Origin: Sphingobacterium sp.
GTDB taxonomy: Bacteria > Bacteroidota > Bacteroidia > Sphingobacteriales > Sphingobacteriaceae
Length of the DNA: 64,000 bases
Direction of reading: 5' to 3'
Assembly: GCA_031286695.1 (NCBI GenBank)
Contig: JAITTY010000005.1
Coordinates: forward strand, 434,001 to 498,000
Positions within the stretch are counted from its first letter, which is position 1; each line of letters begins with the position of its first letter. Positions 1 to 7,233 of the stretch are shown one piece after another. Below the pieces are notes generated by a model that saw only the letters and a list, made by a program, of their open reading frames with translations, searched no databases and was not told the DNA's origin. The translations under genes were made by a program, and so were the position numbers.

Positions 1-484
1 CACCCGCTTCAACCACCGTATTGGTCATTTGAACTAAAAAATCATTGTCTGCGCGACCAGCATCTTCGGCAAAAAATTGTACTTCATCACATTTATCCGA
101 CGCATAAGCCACCATTTCATAAGCTCTCGCCAAAATTACCTCCCGAGTGGTATTAAACTTATATTTAATATGAATGTCCGATGTTCCAATTCCGAGCTGA
201 ATCCGCGCTACCTTTGCCTTACTCAAGGCCGAGGAGGCCTGTTCAATATCTTTTCTATTGGCCCTAGCTAATGCACAGACTGTTGCTTTTTTCACCAGTT
301 TACAAACCTCTGTTACTGCCTTAAAATCTCCAGGTGAACTTATTGGAAACCCGCCCTCTATCACATCTACCCCCATTGCATCGAGTTTTTCAGCGATTTC
401 TAATTTATCATTTAGTGTCAACTGGCAGCCCGGTCCTTGTTCTCCATCGCGTAAAGTAGTATCGAAAATCTTAACTTGTTTCAT
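1..484 (-). CDS. leuA: 2-isopropylmalate synthase, N-terminal part (cut by window edge)
   Basis: First 161 codons of a gene running off the left edge. The start ATG is at 484. The protein opens M-K-Q-V-K-I-F-D-T-T-L-R-D-G-E-Q, the divalent-metal and substrate-binding signature of the HMGL-like TIM barrel in the isopropylmalate/homocitrate/citramalate synthase family, and continues with E-G-G-F-P-I-S-S-P-G-D-F typical of LeuA. The enzyme condenses acetyl-CoA with 2-oxoisovalerate as the first committed step of leucine synthesis in the cytoplasm. Citramalate synthase is a less likely alternative that cannot be fully excluded without the C-terminal half and its allosteric domain. It diverges from the AraC gene at 566. 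Nothing in the visible part looks damaged. Confidence 0.9.
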   Translation of the reverse strand, partial: MKQVKIFDTTLRDGEQGPGCQLTLNDKLEIAEKLDAMGVDVIEGGFPISSPGDFKAVTEVCKLVKKATVCALARANRKDIEQASSALSKAKVARIQLGIGTSDIHIKYKFNTTREVILARAYEMVAYASDKCDEVQFFAEDAGRADNDFLVQMTNTVVEAG

Positions 485-532
485 ATTCAACTTATTTTTA
501 TAGTTCAAAAGTACCGGAACTACAGAATTTAA

Positions 533-540
533 TATATTTG
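533..540 (+). promoter_or_regulatory. possible -7 element for the AraC gene
   Basis: TATATTTG matches the Bacteroidota -7 consensus TAnnTTTG and lies 25 bp before the ATG at 566. I see no good -33 TTTG at the usual distance, so this is a weak call. Confidence 0.3.
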
Positions 541-565
541 AAAATAAAACAATTGTTATTCAATA

Positions 566-1342
566 ATGCCAAAATCCACCATTCCCTTTGTTCAATGTGC
601 CAAGAACTTCCACGATGGCACAATTGACTTACGTAACTATGGACAATTCAATACAGAAATGCATGCTCACGACCAGGTACAGGTACTTAGCCCAACAAAT
701 GGTACCCTCTTTATTTATACCGAAAAAGCCAGTTTCTGTGTACCTAGTACTTTCTTTGTATATATCCCGGCACATGTCCCACACAAACTCATTTCCCGCT
801 CCCAGCAACTGTCATTAAAAACCATTTTTTTGGATATGAACAATATGCACGAGGAAGTTAAGGTGTATCCATCAAATGAATTGTTGAACCATTTTTTGAT
901 TTTTGGACAGCGACATTGGAAGCTTAAAGACCACGATACGTTGACAACATCTACCTTGGAGGCCTTCAAGTCTATGCTTCCAATACTATTGGCTAAACCG
1001 ATCCTGTTACAAATCACGCCGGCAAAAAGTGAATTGATGATCCAGGTAAGCACGTATATTCTCCAACACCTCGACAATAAATTGTCAATCGCTGAGATTA
1101 GCGCTAATTTTTTTCTATCGGAGCGAACACTTTTCAGGCAGTTTAAGGAAGAAATGCAGATCACCATATTCCAGTTTATAAAACAGCATAGACTTCTAAA
1201 GGCTCTTCAATTATTGGAAAATAAGGATATGCACATCGCTGAAATTGTCTATCAAGTCGGGTATGAAAGTGTACCTAACTTTTCCAATCTATTCAAAGAA
1301 TATTTTGGACTGTCACCGCAACAGTATAGGACAAGGCTATAA
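566..1342 (+). CDS. AraC-family transcriptional regulator with N-terminal cupin
   Basis: 258 aa. The N-terminal half (about residues 20-90) reads as a small cupin sensor, with H-A-H-D-Q near residue 34 and P-A-H-V-P-H-K near residue 70. The C-terminal 100 residues are a double helix-turn-helix of the AraC/XylS type: the first helix pair around S-I-A-E-I-S-A-N-F-F-L-S-E-R-T-L-F-R, the second around H-I-A-E-I-V-Y-Q-V-G-Y-E-S-V-P-N-F-S-N-L-F, ending in F-G-L-S-P-Q-Q-Y-R. Such proteins bind DNA in the cytoplasm in response to a small ligand. Neighbours are leuA (divergent) and lacI (same strand, 139 bp downstream). The ligand and targets are unknown; nothing ties it specifically to leucine synthesis. 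ATG start, intact. Confidence 0.85.
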   Translation: MPKSTIPFVQCAKNFHDGTIDLRNYGQFNTEMHAHDQVQVLSPTNGTLFIYTEKASFCVPSTFFVYIPAHVPHKLISRSQQLSLKTIFLDMNNMHEEVKVYPSNELLNHFLIFGQRHWKLKDHDTLTTSTLEAFKSMLPILLAKPILLQITPAKSELMIQVSTYILQHLDNKLSIAEISANFFLSERTLFRQFKEEMQITIFQFIKQHRLLKALQLLENKDMHIAEIVYQVGYESVPNFSNLFKEYFGLSPQQYRTRL

Positions 1343-1481
1343 TAATAAATACTATATCATTATTAACTGTATTCTCGTCACGACCGAACTAGTGTGACCT
1401 GGAGATATGGATGAAGATAGATCCTACATTTTTCGATAGTTTTTAGTATTTTGTATCGTAATTTGTTAACCCTATCTAAAT

Positions 1482-2498
1482 ATGAAGAATCCTTTAGGCA
1501 TCAAGGATATCGCCAAGATGCTCAAAATTTCGGTATCGACAGTTTCGCGGGCTTTTCGGGATACCCACGATGTCAATCCCGAAACCCGAAAAAAGGTGCT
1601 GGCACTCGCCAAGAAATTAAACTTTAAGCCTAATAAAAATGCTTCCGCCTTAGCTTCTGGTTCAACAAAAAATATAGGTGTGGTCATTCCCTTTATCACC
1701 AATTATTATTTTTCGATGGTGATTTCAGGTATTCAGGAAGAAGCTTATGAACGCGATTATAATGTGATTCTCTACGTCACCAACGATCATGTCGCACGGG
1801 AACAGAACCTATTGGAAAACCTATCAACGAGCAGTCTGGATGGACTTCTTATTTCGATCTCTTCCGATTCATCCACAAACGATCATTTTGAACAATTGAT
1901 GGCCAAGGGAATGCCAATCGTATTCTTTGACCGTGTACCTAAAGATATAGATGCCTCCAAAGTTGTCCAAGATGATTTTGCAGGAGCCTTACAAGCGACC
2001 GAATACTTAATCCGACAAGGCTATACGCGCATTGCTCATATTGCTGGACCCGAAAATCTGCAATTTACACAGCAGCGGCTAAATGGTTATCTACAAGCAC
2101 TGGAACAGCACAACATGGTCATCGATCCGCGTCTTATTGTATATTCGGGTTTTTCACAGGCTCACGGCGCCACTGATGCTTTGAAGCTACTTGCCCTCCC
2201 CGATCGTCCAGACGCGATCTTCGCTGCCAATGACCGCAAAGCTGTTGGTGCCATTCAGACTATCAAGCAGCAGGGGCTCCGTGTAGGCCAGGACATTGGC
2301 GTCATCGGATTTACCAATGATCCTATTGCTACAGTGGTAGAACCCAATTTAAGCACAATTGAAGAGCCTGCCATGGAGATCGGCAAAAGGAGTTGTGCGC
2401 TGCTCATCCGTCATATAAAAAATCGGGATTTTGAAATTCAGGATATGGTATTGCCTGGCAAATTAATCGAACGGGATTCTACCAAACGATCCTCTTAG
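1482..2498 (+). CDS. LacI-family transcriptional regulator
   Basis: 338 aa, the usual length for the family. Residues 6-28 are the LacI helix-turn-helix (I-K-D-I-A-K-M-L-K-I-S-V-S-T-V-S-R-A-F), followed by the hinge helix around N-A-S-A-L-A-S-G-S-T-K. From about residue 62 a periplasmic-binding-protein-like sugar sensor begins (N-I-G-V-V-I-P-F). The gene converges on nagA with only 6 bp between the coding regions, so it sits at the distal end of the amino-sugar operon. It probably represses that operon and is released by a sugar or sugar phosphate; the best candidate operator is at 14030-14043 upstream of susC. The target is inferred from position, not shown. ATG start. Confidence 0.9.
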   Translation: MKNPLGIKDIAKMLKISVSTVSRAFRDTHDVNPETRKKVLALAKKLNFKPNKNASALASGSTKNIGVVIPFITNYYFSMVISGIQEEAYERDYNVILYVTNDHVAREQNLLENLSTSSLDGLLISISSDSSTNDHFEQLMAKGMPIVFFDRVPKDIDASKVVQDDFAGALQATEYLIRQGYTRIAHIAGPENLQFTQQRLNGYLQALEQHNMVIDPRLIVYSGFSQAHGATDALKLLALPDRPDAIFAANDRKAVGAIQTIKQQGLRVGQDIGVIGFTNDPIATVVEPNLSTIEEPAMEIGKRSCALLIRHIKNRDFEIQDMVLPGKLIERDSTKRSS

Positions 2499-2504
2499 TG
2501 TTCT

Positions 2505-3704
2505 TTATTTACTGTAACGTAATTTACCAGCAACAAAACTGTGATGAATGACCACATCATCATCAAAAAGTACAATATCTGCTTCCATTCCTATAGCTAT
2601 TGCTCCGATCTTATGATCCAGCCCAAGTAGTCTTGCGGGGTTGATCGTCATCATCTGTACGGCTTCTACCAAACTAACGCCTCCCTTGTTGACCATTGTG
2701 CGGAGGAGGCGATCTGCAGTAGCCACGCTACCTGCAAAAGAAGAACGATCGGTCAGCTTGGCTACGCCTTCCTCAACAATTACTTCAGTTCCGTGACGCA
2801 AGCTTCCCAACACGCTTTTACCCTCGGGCATACCAGCTGCACGCATCGCGTCGGTAATCAGAATCATTTTATCCGCACCTTTCACTTTATGAATTAGCCG
2901 CAGAAAAGGCTCGGGCAGATGGACACCATCTGCTATAATCTCCACATCTATCTGGTCCAATAGAAAACAACTCTCAATAGCTCCGGCATAACGATGCGCG
3001 TGAACGCGCCTCATGCCGGACATACCAGAGTAGAAATGTGTTGCCAGGCGATATCCAACTTCGACAGCAGGTAATATCTCCTCATACACTGCATCGGTAT
3101 GTGCCAGAGCCAATAAGATACCATGACTACGCACAGCCCGTCCAAAGTCCAATGCTCCAGGCAGCTCAGGAGCCGCACTCCATCGACTGATGAGGTGGTG
3201 ATAACGTTCAAGTATAGGCATGTATTCTTTTGGATCCGGATTACGGATATACTTGGGGTCCTGCGCCCCCCGTTGGTTCATCGCAAAATAGGGCCCTTCG
3301 AGATGCAGACCTAAAAATCGGCTCCCTTTGCTATTCTGCTCCCTAGCTGCTTCATAGACGGAGAAAAGTTCCAATAGCTCCTCGCGTTCACTGGTCAAGG
3401 TGGTCGGCAGCATGGCAGTGGTACCATAACGTAGATGCGTTTCGGCAACAGTTAAAAATGCAGACACACTGTTATCCATAAAATCAGCGCCGCCACCGCC
3501 ATGGACATGTATATCAATAAAACCCGGTGCAAGATACAGCCCCCCGGCATCCAGCCATTGAGCAGCTGACCAATCTTCTTCGACAGCTTCTTTTGACAAA
3601 TAGCCTTCGCTAATATGCACAATTTTCCCCTCGGCAATCCATACTGTTTCATCCGCGATCACGCGGTAAGGTGTTATAATATTGGTATTTGTTATAATCC
3701 ACAT
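2505..3704 (-). CDS. nagA: N-acetylglucosamine-6-phosphate deacetylase
   Basis: 399 aa amidohydrolase, close to the usual length of about 380-400. Visible landmarks are H-V-H-G-G (66-70, metal site), H-L-E-G-P-Y-F (134-140, catalytic-site glutamate), A-H (201-202), T-H-F-Y-S-G-M (222-228) and the I-T-D-A-M-R-A-A-G block with the catalytic aspartate near 285. It removes the acetyl group from GlcNAc-6-P to give GlcN-6-P plus acetate in the cytoplasm; some family members also accept GalNAc-6-P. It is the last gene of the operon. Its ATG follows the permease stop after a single base, so translation is probably coupled. The product feeds nagB two genes upstream. Confidence 0.93.
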   Translation of the reverse strand: MWIITNTNIITPYRVIADETVWIAEGKIVHISEGYLSKEAVEEDWSAAQWLDAGGLYLAPGFIDIHVHGGGGADFMDNSVSAFLTVAETHLRYGTTAMLPTTLTSEREELLELFSVYEAAREQNSKGSRFLGLHLEGPYFAMNQRGAQDPKYIRNPDPKEYMPILERYHHLISRWSAAPELPGALDFGRAVRSHGILLALAHTDAVYEEILPAVEVGYRLATHFYSGMSGMRRVHAHRYAGAIESCFLLDQIDVEIIADGVHLPEPFLRLIHKVKGADKMILITDAMRAAGMPEGKSVLGSLRHGTEVIVEEGVAKLTDRSSFAGSVATADRLLRTMVNKGGVSLVEAVQMMTINPARLLGLDHKIGAIAIGMEADIVLFDDDVVIHHSFVAGKLRYSK

Positions 3705-3705
3705 G

Positions 3706-5037
3706 TTAATTCGTTGATTTTTTTGTTTGTCCTGACCATGTCTGAATCCGATACCCTTTAAAGGCGTAAAATAACAGGTATAAAAAACATGGCGTCAATA
3801 TCCAATAGGCTGATTTAGGATCGATCGTATCGGCCAGTACCCCATAGAGGAGCGGAAGTAAAGCATTGCCACATAGTCCCATAATTAATAGTGCCGATCC
3901 TTGTTTGGCCAATGGACCAAGCCCTTCAAGCGCCAATGGCCATATGCCTGCCCAGATAAGTGCATTAGGAAACCCAATCAATACAATAAACCAGATCGAA
4001 ATATCCAGATCCATATTAAACAGGACAACATGTCCATGAGTCGACACAACTAAGATAGACAAAATCAGACCAAGAACTGTGCTGAAACGCAACATACTGT
4101 GTTGACTGAACACTTTGGGAATCAAGACAATTCCCGACAAGTAGCCTAGTATTGTGGCCGTCAGCGTATAGGAAGGTAGTGCTTTGGCTTCCAGTAGGGA
4201 TAGGCCCATCACCCCAGCATAATTGATGATCGTATCAATCGCGATAACCTGTGTACCCACATGGAGGAATATTGCCACAGCACCCAGAATGAGGTGTGGG
4301 TATTGAAAGATACTTTTCTTGGTTTCGTCCCTGTCTTTCCCTAGGCCATCTTGTTGTTGATCCAATTCGGGAAGAATAGAAAACTTAACAAACAGCCCGA
4401 TCAATAGTAAGATGATTCCGACCGCAGTATACGGGCCTACTACGCGTAAGATCAATTCATCCAAAGCCAATGTACGCGCCGTTTCTGTCATCTGTGGAAG
4501 CTGCTTAAAGAGCTCATTGTCCTGTGGGCGTAAAATAATATAGGAAAATAGTAAGGGTGCCAGTATACCTGCTCCCTTATTACAAATGCCCATCATACTA
4601 ATCCGTTGCGCTGCACGTTCCTTTTCACCAATCAGGGTAATGTATAGATTGGCGACGGTCTGTAACAGGGCTAATCCACTTCCCAACGTAAATAGACCAA
4701 TCAAAAAGATCGGATAGGCCCTATTATAGGCCGCAGGGACAAATAAAAATGCCCCCAATGCCATAATCCAAAAGCCTACCATAATTCCATTTTTATAGCC
4801 TATTTTTTTGAGCAAATACGAGGAAGGCATCGACATCAACAAATAAGAGATATAAAATGCAAAAGCAACAAGGTATGACTGAAAATTGCTCAGTTCACAG
4901 GCTATTTTAAAATATGGAATGAGAATCGCATTAATCCAGGATACAAATCCAAAGATAAAAAACATTGTTCCAATAATGCCTATGGATACCCAGGTAGTTT
5001 TCCTATCGCGTGCCGATGCTGTCATAGGATACATCAT
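3706..5037 (-). CDS. FucP/NagP-type sugar:H+ symporter (MFS)
   Basis: 443 aa from the ATG at 5037. A longer reading frame to 5139 exists but would run through the end of nagB. The chosen ATG overlaps the nagB TGA stop in an ATGA arrangement, strong support for this start and for translational coupling. About 12 hydrophobic segments are visible. The first block F-G-F-V-S-W-I-N-A-I-L-I-P-Y-F-K matches the FHS subfamily (fucose, glucose/galactose and N-acetylglucosamine permeases). Linked to nagA and nagB, the likely cargo is GlcNAc or a related amino sugar entering from the periplasm, as for NagP. Because this importer does not phosphorylate its cargo, a kinase is needed; none lies in this operon. 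Confidence 0.88.
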   Translation of the reverse strand: MMYPMTASARDRKTTWVSIGIIGTMFFIFGFVSWINAILIPYFKIACELSNFQSYLVAFAFYISYLLMSMPSSYLLKKIGYKNGIMVGFWIMALGAFLFVPAAYNRAYPIFLIGLFTLGSGLALLQTVANLYITLIGEKERAAQRISMMGICNKGAGILAPLLFSYIILRPQDNELFKQLPQMTETARTLALDELILRVVGPYTAVGIILLLIGLFVKFSILPELDQQQDGLGKDRDETKKSIFQYPHLILGAVAIFLHVGTQVIAIDTIINYAGVMGLSLLEAKALPSYTLTATILGYLSGIVLIPKVFSQHSMLRFSTVLGLILSILVVSTHGHVVLFNMDLDISIWFIVLIGFPNALIWAGIWPLALEGLGPLAKQGSALLIMGLCGNALLPLLYGVLADTIDPKSAYWILTPCFLYLLFYAFKGYRIQTWSGQTKKSTN

Positions 5038-5768
5038 TTTAAAAGCGATGCAGATCCCGCGTCCAAGTAGCAGGTGCAGTCGGCATGCTGCTGCAAGATA
5101 CTCGCAGGATACAAATTGGAAATAGGTTGCGTGAGGCAATTTTTCACAGCTAGTGCTTTACGTTCATCCGGTACAGCACAGATTATTTTCTGAGCTGATA
5201 GAATCTGCTGTATGGACATACTGATAGCTTGCAATGGCACTTCGGCGAGTGAGCCAAACCATCCTTCTCCCAACTGCTGACGACGACACTGCTCGTCCAG
5301 ATTGACAATTAGATAAGCATCTTTTACATCAAAATCAGCAGGAGGATCATTAAAAGCCAAATGACCGTTCTCTCCAATTCCCACAAAGGCAACATCGATG
5401 GGATGTGCTTTAATCTTGTTGTGCAGACGTCCACATTCTTCAGCTGGATCCGCTTCACCATTAATCAGTACCACTTCCTTCAGTGTCGCCACCTGCGTGA
5501 TGAAACGCTCGGTTAAGTATTTCCGAAAGCTAGCTTTATGGCTAATTGGCATGCCAATATATTCATCGAGGTGGAACATGCGCACCTTGCTCCAATCGAT
5601 ATTATCACTAGCCACCAGCGTTTCTAATGTTTCGAACTGGCTCTGTCCGGTTGCTAAAATAATGTTGGCTTCACCCCTCGCCGCAATGGCAGCGTTAATA
5701 GCTTCAATTCCTGCAGCTCCTGCATGTTGTCCCAGTTCTAACCGGGTGTTAAAAGTTTTGATGTTCAC
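5034..5768 (-). CDS. nagB: glucosamine-6-phosphate deaminase family protein
   Basis: 244 aa, slightly shorter than E. coli NagB (266). It starts at a GTG; no in-frame ATG precedes it. The family motifs are present: L-D-E-Y-I-G at 67-72 and G-I-G-E-N-G-H-L-A-F-N-D-P at 130-142. The reaction converts GlcN-6-P to fructose-6-P plus ammonia. Compared with the E. coli block G-N-D-G-H-I-A-F-N-E-P, this protein has Asn (134) where E. coli has Asp141 and Asp (141) where E. coli has Glu148. I believe this variant block is common in Bacteroidota NagB-like proteins, but it leaves some doubt about the exact substrate or mechanism. Its stop overlaps the permease start. Confidence 0.85.
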   Translation of the reverse strand: MNIKTFNTRLELGQHAGAAGIEAINAAIAARGEANIILATGQSQFETLETLVASDNIDWSKVRMFHLDEYIGMPISHKASFRKYLTERFITQVATLKEVVLINGEADPAEECGRLHNKIKAHPIDVAFVGIGENGHLAFNDPPADFDVKDAYLIVNLDEQCRRQQLGEGWFGSLAEVPLQAISMSIQQILSAQKIICAVPDERKALAVKNCLTQPISNLYPASILQQHADCTCYLDAGSASLLK

Positions 5769-5806
5769 GTCTCTTGATTTAATATAATATTCTCGTTCTG
5801 TTTTGT

Positions 5807-7228
5807 TTATGATGATATTGTGCTCGTTTCCCTCGCCAGCTCAATATCATGTACCTGATTATTTTTCCAATGACCAGCAGTAAAATCAGGCACCTCGATT
5901 GGCTGGGAACCATTGGCGACCGACCATTCACTTAAAGGGCCAATGACGCTCCAGCTGGCGGCATCATAGACATCCATGTCCATCGGTAAACCATTGCGTA
6001 AACAATCGATCAGGCGCCAGTCCATCATAAAATCCATGCCACCATGGCCACCGATCTGCTTGGCCAGTTCGCCGATCTTTTTGACAATACCCGGTGTATA
6101 TTGCTCTTCCAGTTTGGTCATCTCTTCGGCAGACATGAAATCGGCATGGCCAATAGCGATTTTGCCGGGCAGAGGATATTTCTGCGCAAAGGCTTTGGTA
6201 CCACTAATCAGATGGAGGCGTGAATAAGGCCGTGGCGAACTCACATCATGCTGTAACATTATGGTACTGCCGTTATTGGTGAGGATATTGGAAATATTCA
6301 TATTGCCCCGGAAGGGTTTGTCTATATAAGACTCAAATTGCTTATCCGTCGCAGCCATTTCTTTGGCCTTCTGCCCTAGCATAAAATCTTTTGAAGACAT
6401 CGAACTCATATACTCCATCTTATTACCTCGGTTGACCTTCAGAATCTGGCAGATCGGTCCCAGACCGTGGGTGGGATAAAGATTCCCGTTGCGTGTCGCA
6501 TTTTCCTTTAAGCGCCAAAAATCAAAGCGTTTTTCGGCATCAAAAAAACTCTCCAGAATGTCGTGGATATAAGCCCCTTCGCAGTGGACGATATCTCCAA
6601 AAAAACCTTGTCTAGCTAGATTTAAGGTCAGCAGTTCAAAATAATCGTAGCAACAATTTTCCAGCATAACACAATGCTTTTTGGTCTTCTCGGAAGTTTG
6701 TACCAGTCGCCAGCAGTCTTCCACCGTCGTCGCTGCTGGAATCTCCAAAGCGACATGCTTCCCTTGTTCCATGGCATATATCGCCATCTCGGCATGCAAC
6801 TTCCAATGGGTTGCAATATAGATAAGATCATAATCTGCCTGTTCACACATCTTTTTCCAGTGTTCGGCATTTTCGGTAAATAGCTCCGCGCGGTGACCAG
6901 CTGATTTTATCCTTGCCTTTGCTTCGGCAGCCTTTTCGGCCCGTACATCACAGATGCCGTTGATCGCAACACCTTCAATCTGGCTCATACGTTCCACTGC
7001 AGCAGATCCCCTATTGCCAACCCCAATAAAACCGACTCTTACGGTTGGTATTTTGGGGGCCGCGTAGCCCGACATATTAAATGTAGCTGTATATTTCTTT
7101 GCTGCTTCCAACCGGATATGATCCAGATTTGTCTTTGCTGAAGCCTTATTTTCCTGTCCACAGCCAGCCATCAATCCAATTCCAGCCAGCCCGGACAGTT
7201 TTAAAAATGATCTTCGATTTGTTCCCAT
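5807..7228 (-). CDS. GH109-type alpha-N-acetylgalactosaminidase (Gfo/Idh/MocA fold)
   Basis: 473 aa. The N-terminus has a twin-arginine motif N-R-R-S-F-L-K (4-10) followed by a lipobox L-M-A-G-C (19-23), so it is probably exported folded with NAD bound and lipid-anchored. The dinucleotide-binding turn is G-F-I-G-V-G-N-R-G (66-74). Instead of the E-K-P motif of ordinary Gfo/Idh dehydrogenases it has E-I-P (162-164), and it carries N-C-C-Y-D (191-195) and Y-P-T-H-G-L-G-P (251-258), all features of family GH109. Characterised members cleave alpha-GalNAc with tightly bound NAD+ through transient oxidation at C3. It lies between the esterase-like gene and nagB, consistent with releasing amino sugars for the operon. 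Another sugar specificity is possible. Confidence 0.85.
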   Translation of the reverse strand: MGTNRRSFLKLSGLAGIGLMAGCGQENKASAKTNLDHIRLEAAKKYTATFNMSGYAAPKIPTVRVGFIGVGNRGSAAVERMSQIEGVAINGICDVRAEKAAEAKARIKSAGHRAELFTENAEHWKKMCEQADYDLIYIATHWKLHAEMAIYAMEQGKHVALEIPAATTVEDCWRLVQTSEKTKKHCVMLENCCYDYFELLTLNLARQGFFGDIVHCEGAYIHDILESFFDAEKRFDFWRLKENATRNGNLYPTHGLGPICQILKVNRGNKMEYMSSMSSKDFMLGQKAKEMAATDKQFESYIDKPFRGNMNISNILTNNGSTIMLQHDVSSPRPYSRLHLISGTKAFAQKYPLPGKIAIGHADFMSAEEMTKLEEQYTPGIVKKIGELAKQIGGHGGMDFMMDWRLIDCLRNGLPMDMDVYDAASWSVIGPLSEWSVANGSQPIEVPDFTAGHWKNNQVHDIELARETSTISS

Positions 7229-7233
7229 AATGT

